Of a DNA stretch of 64,000 nucleotides, positions 1 through 10,549 are shown piece by piece. Source of the DNA: Wurfbainia villosa (taxonomy: Eukaryota; Streptophyta; Magnoliopsida; Zingiberales; Zingiberaceae); NCBI GenBank assembly GCA_025175895.1, contig CM045998.1, forward strand, positions 14,927,153 through 14,991,152, read 5' to 3'. The notes beneath the pieces are model-generated. The model did no database searches. It was not told the origin of the DNA and saw nothing but the letters and a program-made list of their open reading frames with translations. The stretch's first letter is position 1, and each line of letters begins with the position of its first letter. A program made the position numbers and the translations under genes.

Positions 1-104
1 ATCGTTTCAACTCGTCTAGAGTTGAAACCATGCCTAAGAAGGGGTCTACCTTGTACCCTTTACTTAATTCCTGTGAACCACTGTTCATAGGTCTTCCGTG
101 CCAA

Positions 105-330
105 AAATCGCATCCAGGACTTCGTGCCAAGACTCCTCATCTAGGTCTTCATGCCAGGACTCCTCGTCTGGGTCTTCATGTCAGGACTCCTCGTTCGGGT
201 CTTCATCTGCTAGGACTCCTCGTCCGGGTCTTCACTTTCCAGGACTCCTCATCTGGGTCTTCACTTTCCAGGACTCCTCATCTGGGTCTTCGCTTGCCAG
301 GACTCCTTGTCCGAGTCTTCACTACCTTAC
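105..330 (+). repeat. ~29-bp minisatellite upstream of gag
   Basis: About eight imperfect copies of a ~29-bp unit containing GGACTCCTCRTCYGGGTCTTC with spacers such as ACTTTCCA or ATGCCA. Translated frames across it are Ser/Gly/Pro-rich and look like chance frames. It lies between the window start and the gag frame, so it belongs to the internal or leader region of the element. I cannot tell whether it is transcribed. Confidence 0.75.
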
Positions 331-480
331 ATCCAGTCCTCTGCCTACAAGAAATTTCCTGAAAATACATCTCAAACAACCGCATGAGATAACACATAAT
401 TATCACCTTGACTTAAACCATTGTCAAACACCAAAACATCATTTGAGCCTGATTGCACCAACATTAACAAGTCTCATGAT

Positions 481-1239
481 ATGAGAAGGCCAAGAAGAAA
501 AGTAATTTGCTATAATTGCCAAAGAGAGGGACATATGAGGGATGAGTGTCCCTTATTGAACAAAAGCAAAAAAGAAGAGAAGAAAAAGAATAGCAAGAAG
601 AAGGGAAAAAAGAAAGAAGAGAAGAAGCCTAAGGAAAAGAAGAAGTCAAAGCCCCACAACCTTAAAACGGTGACGTGGGATGATCCATCATCCTCATCGG
701 AGGAAGAACAAGCATTCACAAATCTTGCACTTATGGCGATAGAAGACTTGGACTCCGCCTCCTCTGAAAAAGAAGAAACAAGCTCAAGTGTAGGGGGAGA
801 ATCATCATCGGAATCGGAGGTAGAAGATATGGTAAGTATGGTAAGAAATCTTCCTACCCAAGAAATTATTTTCATGATTTCTAGTCTTACTAGAGATTTA
901 TTTAGGAGTAAGAAGAAAAATAAATGCATGCTTGATCAAATGCAAAAACTAGAAGAAAAATTGAAAAATGCATGTTCACATGTTAATGATATTTCTTCTA
1001 ACGTAAATGATGCATGCTTAGTTGAGAATAATAAGACTTTAATGGGGAAAGTAAAATTTCTTACCAAAGCCTTAGAAAAGTTTACTATTGGCTCAAATAC
1101 CCTTAACATGATAATTGGAAGCCAAAGGGCTAGTTTCAACAAAAAAGACTTAGGTTATAAGGGAACCAAGAATGAGAAAGCTTACCATTGTTTGATTGCT
1201 AGAGGACAAGCCAAAGCTACAGTGGCAGCTAGGAAATAG
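481..1239 (+). CDS. Retrotransposon gag protein with CCHC zinc knuckle (N-terminus probably truncated)
   Basis: From the first in-frame ATG the product is about 252 residues. Residues 10-23 form a CX2CX4HX4C zinc knuckle (C10, C13, H18, C23) that would bind the element's RNA in the capsid. A very Lys/Glu-rich stretch follows (about residues 30-60), then an acidic Ser-rich part and a predicted coiled-coil segment (about 135-200). The ending with a 'GSQRASFNKKDLGY' stretch is typical of plant copia gag proteins. The capsid domain expected ahead of the knuckle is not in this frame, so the protein is probably 5' truncated or the start lies upstream. After the stop, 1240-1310 still reads like the KEYLVNP-GNNLYWV linker usually found downstream, which suggests the stop at 1237-1239 is a recent nonsense change. 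Confidence 0.6.
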   Translation: MRRPRRKVICYNCQREGHMRDECPLLNKSKKEEKKKNSKKKGKKKEEKKPKEKKKSKPHNLKTVTWDDPSSSSEEEQAFTNLALMAIEDLDSASSEKEETSSSVGGESSSESEVEDMVSMVRNLPTQEIIFMISSLTRDLFRSKKKNKCMLDQMQKLEEKLKNACSHVNDISSNVNDACLVENNKTLMGKVKFLTKALEKFTIGSNTLNMIIGSQRASFNKKDLGYKGTKNEKAYHCLIARGQAKATVAARK

Positions 1240-2440
1240 ATCCCAAAGGAGTATTTGGTGAATCCTATTGGAAATAACTTATATTGGGTTCTCAAGTCCA
1301 TCCTTAAGGGTTAGGAGAACCTAGGATAGTCAACCATAATTGGACTTAACTTATATCATGATAAATTGTTGACTTAGAATGATGAGGATGTTAATTTTAG
1401 ACTTATGATTTTTTATTTATGAGCATGGTGGATGATTTGATAATAATGCTTGAATCATGATCTTTGATACTTAATTTCATATTTGAGAAATAACCATGAT
1501 TTATGATTTGGATGGTAGTGTTGGGTGATGATAATGTGTGACTCATGGTAATACTTGCTTTATAATCATGTTGAGTAATACTTAACCTTGGGTAGAATTG
1601 CATGAAATTTATGGTTAAGTACAAATACCTTTAGTCACATCTCACACTCACCATAAGGCTAACTTGATTGAAAACATAGCAATGGGTGAGATGTTAGGAT
1701 GATACAATTGATTTACTAATGCTTATGACATTTAGATGGGTCATTCAAAGTATCATAATAGAGCAATCATAGACCAATCATGGGGAAAGCATATGTTTAA
1801 TTCATGGACATATTGTCCAAAGATCATTGTTGGATATTTTAAATGTTTTAAAACCTTTTTATGTTTGATAATCTATATGTTCATGGTTTAAAATGTTTCT
1901 AAGGCAAAACTAGCTTTAATGTTGATACAATGATTAAAGGTTTTTAAGACTTTTGAATTTTTGCCAAATGTTTGAAAATTAAATGAATTTTCACAAAAAA
2001 ATTATTTTTCCTTGATAGAGGGGCTTATGAGAAATATGTTCTCCAAATTTCATGATTTTTAAAATTTTTAATGCATTTCTGAAATTCGATTCAGAAATTA
2101 GAAATTTTGTTTTTACTTGTGCCAGTCGACTGGCGTTCTGACGCAGTCGACTGATGTACTGTGCACAAGCATAATAACCTGTTTTATCAGGTTTTAAGTC
2201 AGATTTTGGTGATTTTTTCCCTTTAGACTTGATGTCATGCTTGTACAACATATGTTAGATGTTTTTTATGGTGTCAAAGGGAGAGAAATATTGTGTTTAA
2301 GTTGATCATGTTAGAGAGAATTAGCATGTGTTAAGGGGGAGGTTTGTTTTTCATGTTTGATTTACATGCTTATCTTCCTTATGTGTTTTTATATTGTTTT
2401 ACCTAACTTAAACGGATTGTCACACATCAAAAAGGGAGAG
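1240..2440 (+). other. Non-coding 3' internal region of the gag-only element, ending in a polypurine tract
   Basis: AT-rich sequence with no retrotransposon pol domains in either strand. Two copies of the palindrome CAGTCGACTG occur at about 2122 and 2142, outside the LTR. The region ends in the purine run AAAAAGGGAGAG (about 2429-2440) just before the LTR, as expected for the plus-strand primer of reverse transcription. Confidence 0.6.
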
Positions 2441-2878
2441 ATTGTTAGGGCAACCAACCCATGTATGATGTGGTTTTGATGTGTGTGGCAAAGGGTTTAA
2501 GTTAGGTTGTTATGTTGATTTGATATGTGTGTTGAAGTTGTGCAGGACTTAGTAATTCACACATGAATTGGCTTGGCGAAAGCATTGGTGGGTTCACCAT
2601 CTCATGGCTCGGGTCCTTGAGTTGATGAAGGATGACATTGTGAAGTTGTGCGCTTGATGCATCTGAGGGACCACCGGATGAGCAACATTAGAGTGAAGCC
2701 AAGGAAGTAGACTTCAGGGCGAGATGCGAAGGATAGCATTGCGAAGCCGTGCACTTGGTGCATCCGAGGGACGTGGCCGGACGAAGAGATCTTCAGCGAG
2801 GGACTTCAAGGGAGATGAGAGAATGAGCGTAGTGTAACGTAGCTCATAGGTGAACTTGGTCGAATGGCTAAGTAAAGT

Positions 2879-3100
2879 GTCGGATGCTCCACCAAGTAGG
2901 TTGAGATTTTACCCGACAAGTCGGATGCTCAAACTAGGATTTGAGGTTTTACTTGACGAATAGTTAAGTCAGATGCTCAAACATTAGTTTGAGGTTTCTA
3001 CCAGACGAAGTGAAAGTATTGGATGCTCAACCAAGTTGGTTGAGGTTTTACCCGACCGTCGGATGCTCAAACAAATGGTTTGTTTGAGGTTTTACCAGAC
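2879..3100 (+). repeat. Five hairpin-forming ~45-bp repeats in the LTR U3
   Basis: Five units of the form GGATGCTC...GAGGTTTTACCCGAC. Each carries an inverted repeat in its centre: for example CTCAACCAA with TTGGTTGAG near 3028-3046, CTCAAACAAA with TTTGTTTGAG near 3066-3088 and CTCAAAC with GTTTGAG near 2976-2993. Where one arm changes, the other often changes to match. Confidence 0.75.
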
Positions 3101-3425
3101 ATCAGTCGATTGATATAGATATCAGTTGACTGCTCTGGGTCGATGGCACTCGACCGGTGTTCGACTGAAGCTTTTCTGGCCCAACAGTCGACTGTTGGAG
3201 TTTGGCAATCGACTGCTCGACCATCAGTCGACTGCCAAGGGACGGTAGTCGACTGATCGAGGTGAATTCAGGCACAGAGGGTTTGGAGTCGATTGATCAC
3301 TTCGATCACTCGACTGATGGATCAGTCAACTAATGTGGGAGTCATTGGCTGGAAGCCAACGTGAATAAAGCCATTGCGAGGCAACGACTACAGCAGCAGA
3401 TGACTGCATCAGTCGACTGCTCGGT
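3097..3425 (+). promoter_or_regulatory. CAGTCGACTG palindrome array upstream of the LTR TATA box
   Basis: At least three exact decamers CAGTCGACTG (near 3184, 3222 and 3408) plus one-base variants such as CAGTTGACTG and TAGTCGACTG. A TATA-like box (TATAAGAA, about 3453-3460) lies about 35 bp after the last copy. The arrangement recurs in the other LTRs of the nest, so I read it as a promoter-proximal module of U3. Any binding protein is unknown. Confidence 0.6.
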
Positions 3426-3860
3426 GCCCAACGAGAAGAATGACCTCTTCCCTATAAGAAGAGGCCTTGGGTGCTCTTGGGAGGTTAATGCTTAACTCCT
3501 AAACTTCTCCCAAGTGCCCAACACGTTTTCTACTCTTACTTGCTTTTATTTCAATCTTATTGTAAGAGGGAGAGAATGTAAGAAAGATTTACCTCCACCT
3601 CAAAGGAGAGACTAGTGATTGATTTGAGGGAGTGATTTGTCATACGAATCATCTGTGGACTAGCGGCAAGGGTCGTGAACCATGTTACATTGGTGTGTTT
3701 GTGTTTGCGTTCTCTTTATCTATTTTGTTTAGCTTAATTGTCTTTATCATTGCATTTTCACTGCGCTAACGATATTGTAGACGATTAAGACGCAATCGAG
3801 TACCATCGTATACGAAGAAGGCTATTCATCCCCCTCTAGTCGGCCACCGATCCTCCAACA

Positions 3861-4749
3861 TAAACCAGCTCTTCTGGCTCAGAATATCGAAGCTTATCCC
3901 CCTTCAGAATATGGCTAGTGTGATATATGGGTTGTTGTTGGGAGCCTTTCTATTGAAGCAAGACGGAGCCAACCTCCCCCTCAGATATGACCTAATATAT
4001 CTAGAGATCCTCCCCCTCATTAGGCCTAGCCAGGGTGGGGAGTTGGGCTAAATACTACTTCAACTCTTGAAAAGCTTGCTCACATTGATTGCCCCACTGA
4101 AACTAAGCCACCTTCCTGAGTACCATAAAAAATGGTAGCCCTCAATCGACCGATCTAGAAATAAATTGGGACAGAGCCACAATCCTCCTGACTAATTTTT
4201 GTGCTTCTCATATATGACTGCATGTTACATAGGGTATGCACCTTCTTCGGATTAGCTTCGATCCCCCTCTCGGTCACAACATACCGGAGAATTTTTTCAC
4301 TCCATACTTCAAAGACGCATTATTTTGGGTTCAACTTCATATTATAATGCCTCAATGTTGCAAATGTCTCCTCGAAATCAGAAATTAAACTAGTGATGAG
4401 TCAAATTTTTTCCAAAATATCATTCATATATACTTTCACATTCCTTCCCTTCTTGTCAGTAAAGATCTCGTCCATAAGCCTTTAGTAGGTAGCTTCAACA
4501 TTCTTCGATCCAAAAGACATTATTACATAGGCATACAGGTCGCTAGAGGTGACAAAGTTAACTTTGTTTTGGTCCTTTTGAGCCAATGAGATTTGGTGAT
4601 ATCCCTGGTAAGCATCTATAAGGAAGATCACCTTGTGGCCCACGATGGAGTCTACTAATTAATCTATTCGAGGTAAGAGGTAGTAATCTTTAGTGCATGC
4701 TTTATCCAAATCTCGAAAGTCTATACATATATGCCACTGGTTTGATGAC
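3861..4749 (-). pseudogene. Gypsy reverse transcriptase / RNase H remnant
   Basis: Conceptual translation of the minus strand gives gypsy RT blocks in order: a WHMYIDFRDLDKACTKDYY-like segment (about 4740-4680), a DAYQGYHQISLAQ-like segment (about 4625-4580), an MSFGSKNVEATYQRLMDEIF-like segment, a block corresponding to the YVDD region (reading VYMNDIL, about 4420) and a MKLNPKKC-like block, followed by a GIEANPKKV-like RNase H linker. Several in-frame stops and the change in the catalytic YVDD-equivalent show it is dead. It is cut off at 3861 by the gag-only element and at 4749 by a solo LTR. Confidence 0.8.
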
Positions 4750-4874
4750 TTTGGTGTTGGTGCAACAATGCCCCAAGCATTTATATATGTTTTGATGTTT
4801 GGATAAATCATCTAAGTTAGGTAATGTTTTGTGATCTAATTACGAACATGTTTAAGTGACAGGAAGATCCAAGG

Positions 4875-5175
4875 ATGAAGACTTGGTAAAAGAGAAGTCC
4901 AAGTATAATCTTGGCAAAGAAAGTCCAAGGGACGGACTTGGCAGCATAAGACCAAGCTTGTAGTCTTGGCAGCGTAAAGTCCAAGTGAACCTTGGCAAAG
5001 GAAGACCAAGTATGATCTTGGCAAAGGAAGTCCAAGGGATGGACTTGGCAGCGTAAGACCAAGCTTGTAGTCTTGGCAGCGTAAAGTCCAAGTGAACCTT
5101 GGCAAAGGAAGTCCAAAGTAAGGTCTTGGCAGCATAAGTCCAAGCTTGTAGTCTTGGCAGCATAAAGTCCAAGCA
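4875..5175 (+). repeat. ~28-bp CCAAG/CTTGG minisatellite in U3
   Basis: About ten imperfect units such as AAGTCCAAG...GTCTTGGCAGCGT. Each unit carries CCAAG followed by its inverse complement CTTGG, so the transcript or single strand can fold at every unit. The same module occurs at 7013-7085 and 10550-10890 in related LTRs. Confidence 0.85.
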
Positions 5176-5349
5176 TTTGGCAACCCAAGACATGATGAAA
5201 TCGAAGGAAGCTCTTGGAAGCAAAGCGCAAAGGATGAACAAGTTGCGGACTCAGAGGGATCCTGGAGGCGCAAGGCTTAATGAGGAGCTAGAAGGTTGAG
5301 TCTAGGTCTAGGGTGTAAAATCAAGTGTGAATTACTCATACTTGATGAG

Positions 5350-5680
5350 TATCAGTCGACTGATACTATGTATCGATGGGGTCAGTGCTCGACCGAGTCA
5401 GGTGAAACCACGACCATCGATCATTGCTTTAACGATGGCGATCAGCGATGTTATGTAATCGATCGGCCCAGCGATGCTGATCGTGATCAACGCAAATACG
5501 AGCACAGAATGTAGTTGCACTCGACTGCGGCCTACGATCACTCGACTGATGGAGGGATCAGTCGACTGATCACTTGGTCGTTGGAAATTGTGGCTACGTA
5601 TCTCCGCGGATCTGCTTATTCAGAAGTCGTTGGTTTCGGCGGCAGTCGACTGATGATGAGCATCAGTCGACTGATCGAAG
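5350..5680 (+). promoter_or_regulatory. CAGTCGACTG palindrome array, solo LTR
   Basis: Decamer copies near 5353, 5559, 5643 and 5662, with partial copies (ACTCGACTG) near 5520 and 5540. The last copy is about 35 bp upstream of the TATA-like box at about 5706. It has the same position relative to the putative core promoter as in the other LTRs. Confidence 0.6.
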
Positions 5681-6119
5681 CCCAACGGGAAAACAGCCCC
5701 TCTTCTATAAGAAGGGGCCTTGGGGAGCTTGGTGAAGTTAGTGCTCTCATTCCTAACTATACTCTTGTGCTCACCAAGCTTTCTCCAAGTATTTGTGTGA
5801 TTCTAAACCTCCTCTTCTAGAGTCTTAATCTTCTATCATTGTAAAGAAGAGGAGTGCATTGTAAAACAAGGTTTCTCCACCTTGGTTCATCCAAAGGAGA
5901 TTTAGTGAAGCTTGGCTAGGGCTAATCCACCTTACGGATTGTCGTGGAGTAGGAGCGTCATCTCCGAACCACGTACATCGGGTGTTAGCATTGCTTTCAT
6001 TGTTTTCTTATTTGTATTCTTATTGGTATTTGTATTGCTTTCGCTAACATTCTTGTAGAAACAAAGAAAGGTTAATCACCCCCCCCCCCTCTAGCCATTA
6101 CAAAGATCCTAACATTTGG

Positions 6120-6530
6120 GACCAATACTACATTTGACACCCACTCGGAAAACTAAACTTCTCTTATATGCATGCTGGCAACAACTTCTCCACTTCTTCA
6201 ATAATGACTTTGTTCTTCTCCGAACCAAAGTGTCACTTTCTAGGCTTGATAGGATGAGCTCCCCTCGTAATATTTAGACGATACTTTACAATTCTTGAGT
6301 CGATCCACATCAAGTCATGGGCATCCCTCACAAAGATGTCTGCATTTCTCTTAAGGTAGGTTATGAGCTCACCCTTCATTCCTTGATATAGCTCACTTGC
6401 TACCCAAGTCGCCTTTCCTTCTACAATCTCCATGATCTCTCCTTCCTCCAGGGTGCTTCTTCTTGGGGCTACCTCCTCCAAGACATGAACTCTAAGAACA
6501 ATAGGAGTTTTGGCCATTGTGGCTTCAATA
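6120..6530 (-). pseudogene. Gypsy RT N-terminal region remnant
   Basis: The minus strand encodes an 'YLKRNADIFVRDAHDLMWIDSR' type segment, then RLNI...HPIKPRK, followed (6240-6120) by an EEVEKLLPACI..VKFPSG-like block. This is the linker and first part of plant gypsy RT, directly upstream of the blocks at 4749-3861 once the solo LTR is removed. A stop and frame changes are present near 6170-6235. Confidence 0.75.
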
Positions 6531-7012
6531 GAGGCCTTCTTCTGATCTTCCCTGACTATCTCTACATAACATCCTCAGACCACCTTCTGATCCCCCGGAC
6601 CTCCCCTACTAGTTACCCTACTAGGAACTTCATCTTCTAATGGTATGGGGAGGACACAACCATAAATGCCGAGAGGAATGGGTGCCCCAGAATGACATTA
6701 TATGCTATAGAAACATCCACCACCAGGAAAGGAGTCATACTGGCTCTTCGGCTCAGTGCATCTCCCAATGTTAAGGACAAAGTGATTTGCACAATTACAT
6801 GAACAACATGCCCTACAAAACAAAATAATGTTGTCGCCACCTCTTCTACTTGCACCTATTCCAACTACATACGGTTAAAGGCCTCCTGGAATAACACATT
6901 AACTGAGCTCCCTGAGTTCATAAGCACCTGTGTCACCTCATAATTGACAACAATTGCTTGGATCACTAGAGCATCACTATGAGAGAAAATGACTGCCACC
7001 TCAAAAGTCAAA
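6530..7012 (-). pseudogene. Gypsy aspartic protease remnant
   Basis: The minus strand reads HSDALVIQAIVVNYEVTQVL followed by NSGSSVNVLF (about 6930-6880). This matches the retropepsin active-site block, normally D-[ST]-G; here the catalytic Asp reads Asn. Further on, a VDVSIAYNVILGHPFL-like block (about 6745-6690) matches the conserved C-terminal ILGRP region. A frame change lies between the two. The sequence ends at about 7012, where the 5'-truncated LTR begins. Confidence 0.75.
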
Positions 7013-8310
7013 GGGTATAGTCTTGGCTGTGTAAGTCCAAGTGTGTAGTCTTGGCAGCGAAAGTCCAAGCGTTGAGGCTTGGCAATCGAGAAGTCCCGGA
7101 GGTGTGACCTCTTGGCAAAGGTAGACCCGTTAGCATGACATAAAAGATGAAAGCAATTGAAGGCTAGGAGCAAGGGCGAGGAGTTGTGGATTCGAACCAA
7201 GGGCTTGAGGCTGATGGGAGTGGCTTAAGGGCTTAGGTCAAGGCTAAGGGTATCCGATGGTATGACGAAGTCAATGGAAGCACCTGAAGGCTAACGTGAA
7301 GGGTGAAGGAGTCGTGGAGGACTCGGATGGACCCTAAGGTCGTGAGGCTGATAGCGATGGCTAAAAGGCTTAGGTCTAGGCTTAGGGCGAGTATCAAGTA
7401 TGAGGGAATCATACTTAGGTTAAATCTCAGTTTTGAGATTTACTAGTCAACTGATCGAGTACACAACACTCGAGAGGCTTAGTTTACTTAAGCAGTCGAA
7501 TGAGATTATGACCCAGTTGATTGAGACTCGACTACTAACCTGTGGCTCTGGCAGTCGACTAGTGGCTTGCACTAGTTGACTAGCCACTGGTAGTCAACTG
7601 TTATAGATGGACAGTCGACTGGTCGTAAGTGGATAGGGCACAAAAGGATTCGTAGTCAACTGCTAGCTCATGGCAGTCGACTGATGGTTATGACAGTCAA
7701 CTACTAGCTAAGGGATGTCGACTAGTCGGGCAGAATCTGATGTGGATTAGTCCGTTGTGAGATAATTGATAGGTGGCCAGTCGACTAATGAGTAAGGCTA
7801 GTTGACTGTCAGGCGAAAAATCAGCCCGACACATGCTTTAAATGGAGATCGCAATGGAGGTTTTGAGCAGTAGTTTTTGGATGATTTTGAGGCGAAGTGC
7901 TACTGCATTTCAAGTCTTCAAAAGTCATTCAAAGAAACCAAAGAATCAAGCAATCAAAGCAATCTTTTGTAAAGTGTTCTTACTTGTATTTGCTTTTGTA
8001 TTTCATTTTTAATTGTATTCATCTTGTAAACGCTTGTTGTAAGAGGTTTCTCCACCTTCGGTGTCATACCGAGAAGGAGAAGTTTATAGTGAGGGAGATC
8101 GTTAGAGCACCGCCATGGAGTAGGAACTAAAGTTCTGAACCACATAAAATATTGTATTGTGCTTGTGTTGTATTTTCTTGTGTGTATTTGTACTTGTATT
8201 TTGTATTCCGCTGTGCTAACATTTTGTAGAGACATGAACATGCTAACGCAATCAAGAGAAATCAACGAACACTATTCACCCCCCTCTAGCGCACCAAACA
8301 GTCCCCAATA
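7013..8310 (+). repeat. 5'-truncated LTR of the CAGTCGACTG family
   Basis: It starts inside the CCAAG/CTTGG minisatellite (7013-7085), lacking the TGTTGG start. It has a palindrome array (7440-7815) rich in CpG-decayed variants (CAGTCAACTG, TAGTTGACTG), a weak TATA-like TTTAAATGG at about 7837 and the conserved end 'TTCACCCCCCTCTAG' before about 8310. Its left side joins gypsy protease and its right side joins copia gag. A deletion has therefore removed its 5' end and probably the left part of the copia element it sat in. Confidence 0.7.
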
Positions 8311-8838
8311 ATTTTTTTCAACTGAATGGAGGTCATTGAAGAGTTCCTTGAACTTCCAGTGTAATTAACTTACCATTTCTTCTTCCTTCATAACAAAATT
8401 CTGTATTTGATTTTATGAGCAGATCTCTCTTGGTGATTTGGGAGTCCTTTATGCCTTCGTTCAACTCAATGAGCTTATCTCATAGCTCCTTGGCACTTTG
8501 AAAAATACCCACTCGGTTGAGTTGTTCTGCAGCGAGCCCACACTGAAGAGTTACTATTGTCTTCGTGTTAGATTGTGCCTTCTTTCTCTACTCATCTATC
8601 CAATGTTTATACTCCAAAATCTTATTGTGTTCACCAGTTAGTGGTGTGAACTCTTTCATCACCACAAACCACATGTTGATGTCGGTCATCAGGTAGTACT
8701 CCATGTGACTCTTCCCATAAGTAAAGTTGTTTCCGTTGAATAATGGAAGATGCGTAGTGTTGTAACCCTCTTGCATCGTCATTTTGCTTTGCTCCTTTGG
8801 TTGTCAATCCATGGGGGCAACTTTGCTCTGATATGACT
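8311..8838 (-). pseudogene. Copia gag N-terminal fragment with leader and primer-binding site
   Basis: On the minus strand an ATG at 8782 begins a gag with LPLFNGNNFTYGKSHMEYYL and NMWFVV, the UBN2-type capsid start of plant copia elements. Past a stop at about 8588 the reading continues with blocks like KELWDKLIELNEG and KEEEMVS. Between gag and the LTR the minus strand reads TCATATCAGAGC, close to the initiator-Met tRNA primer-binding site TGGTATCAGAGC. The downstream part is lost at 8311. Confidence 0.75.
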
Positions 8839-9327
8839 TGTTAGGATCATGATGAGCTAGAGGGGGATGTGCATAGCTCTGATCTCTTCGAGCAAAGTTG
8901 AGTAGCAAAAAATATTTAAGCAAATCAAGCAAACAACACACATGTTAACACGATTGGTTTTACTTGGTTCACCACCTCCTTAGGCAACTACGTCCAAGGC
9001 TAAATCTAGCGTTCTATCACCTCTATTGTTTTCCTCCTCCTCAGACAAACTCTGAAGGTGGATAAACCTCTTACAACACTTTTTACAATGAGCTTACAAT
9101 TCTCAGCAAATAGAAATCACAAAAGAAAGAAGAAGAAAATAATTACAGTGTTCTCTTTGCATACACTCTTTCTCTTGTTCTTGAAGATTGCTTGGAGATT
9201 GCTAAGCTTGAGAGTCTTGAGTATAAAAATCACCATGGAATAGTGTATTCGTTGTCTCCCTAAATGTCGTACAAAGGCCCTTTATAATAGTTGTGAATCA
9301 TGTTTTTCTGCACCTTTTCGTCGCCAA

Positions 9328-9970
9328 CAATCGATTGGTATATCAAGCAATCGACTGCTGACCATTGACTTACTGTTCAACGATCATTGACCACGGATCA
9401 ACGGCTGAGATCATCCTAAATTTTGAATAGCAATCGATTACCCTACATAATCAATTGATTGCTTATAAACAGTCGAACCAGCCAATCGATTTAGGTTGCT
9501 TTTGTTTGTCTAACACCATCTACCAATTGATTGTCTCATCACAACAAACGATTAATAGTCGGTGGTCGAACTGTTGAATTGACTTGGAGACATTATGCTC
9601 ACCCGACACCATCTACCAATCGATTGCTACATCATAGCAATCAATTGATACCCATTATTCAAACTACCTAGTCAATTTGGGATTTAGGTCATCAATCGAT
9701 TGCTTTGTACTAGCAATTGATTGATGAACCCTAATGCAAGGTTTTTCGAGGTTTAGCTCATCAGTCGATTGTTGTATCCTAGGAATCGATTGATAAATCC
9801 TAATGCATGATTTTTTGAGGTTTATCTCATTAGTCGATTGCTATATCCTAGCAATCAATTGATGAATCCTAATGTAAGCTTTTGCAATTGACCCCTCAAC
9901 CACATATCCCCTTCAAGCCTATCATGTATCAATTGATTGGTGATGCCACCAATCGACCAATACATCAATT
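9328..9970 (-). promoter_or_regulatory. CAATCGATTG palindrome array upstream of the minus-strand TATA box
   Basis: About a dozen copies of CAATCGATTG and near variants (CAATTGATTG, CAGTCGATTG, CAATCGACTG). The array lies about 40 bp upstream, on the minus strand, of the TATA-like sequence at 9281-9290. This is the same layout as in the plus-strand LTRs but with a symmetric two-base change in the palindrome. Confidence 0.6.
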
Positions 9971-10549
9971 TCATCCATCCTAATGGTTGAAGTGCGCCTA
10001 AACTTCCCTACCCTCATTTTCAGATACCTCATGTTAGATGAACCATATGTTCTTTGGACTTTCATGTCTGGAGTTTCCTCAACTCTGGGTCTTCATACAC
10101 CCTCGCATCCGATCTCATGATTTGCCCGAGCTTCTTCCTCTTTGCCAAGTATCTAATCCTCGACCTCCATGAATTTTTGTGCCTTACATCTGACCTTCCA
10201 ATTTTCAAGCGCTTCTTTTTGCCTAAAATTTGGCCTCCAACCTTCTTGGACCTCTCTTGCCTTGTATTCGGTCTTCATACCTGTTGGTGCAATCGACCCA
10301 AGTCACGATTGATCAGACTCGAGTTTGACTCGAGTGATGTTTTGATGTTTGACATAGGATGTTTGACATAGGATGTTTGACATAGTATGTTTGACATAGT
10401 GAGTTGACATTGATGTTTGACATTAATGTCGATTAATATGTTGGGGAGATTGTTGGAGCAATCGACCCGGGTCATGATTGACCGGACTCGAGTTTGACTC
10501 GAGGGAGACTTTAATGGTTGACTAGGGTTGACCATGTGGTTATTGGGAA

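Larger units (their letters stand above)
1..3860 (+). mobile_element. Gag-only LTR retrotransposon, 5' part outside the window
   Basis: A plus-strand LTR element seen from within its internal region to the end of its 3' LTR. The order is a ~29-bp minisatellite, a gag reading frame with a zinc knuckle, about 1.2 kb without coding sequence, a purine-rich tract (2430-2440) and a 3' LTR. No protease, integrase or reverse transcriptase was found between gag and the LTR, so it looks non-autonomous (gag-only). It ends abruptly in the RNase H region of a minus-strand gypsy element, so it probably inserted there. The left TSD lies outside the window; the right flank after the LTR is TAAAC. Confidence 0.75.
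2443..3860 (+). repeat. 3' LTR of the gag-only element
   Basis: A 1418-bp LTR opening with TGTTAGGGC directly after the polypurine tract and closing with ...CTCCAACA. It has a U3-like part with two repeat modules (hairpin repeats at 2879-3100 and a palindrome array at 3097-3425), a TATA-like box (about 3453), a likely transcribed R/U5 part and the pyrimidine-rich end 'TTCATCCCCCTCTAG' shared with the other LTRs in this nest. No primer-binding site follows it, which fits a 3' LTR. Confidence 0.8.
4755..6114 (+). mobile_element. Solo LTR with 5-bp TSD TTTGG
   Basis: A 1360-bp LTR starting TGTTGGTGCAAC and ending GATCCTAACA, flanked by TTTGG at 4750-4754 and 6115-6119. No internal sequence remains, which fits unequal recombination between two LTRs. 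It splits the gypsy RT frame just after a VLVP(K)-like block. U3 holds the CCAAG/CTTGG minisatellite (4875-5175) and the palindrome array (5350-5680). A TATA-like box (TATAAGAA) is at about 5706, and the pyrimidine-rich LTR end at about 6076-6092. Confidence 0.92.

Noticed and set aside
510..929. 139-codon minus-strand frame opposite gag
   Set aside because: Complement of the Lys/Glu-rich gag stretch, giving Phe/Ser-rich text; a shadow of the sense frame.
105..5175. CRISPR-like appearance of regular 28-29-bp repeats
   Set aside because: No unique spacers of constant length, no cas genes and a plant genome; these are minisatellites.
4817..5273. Minus-strand frames of 129-145 codons with repeated CQD/AAKTTSL words
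   Set aside because: They are translations of the CCAAG/CTTGG minisatellite in three frames at once; no protein family and no independent support.
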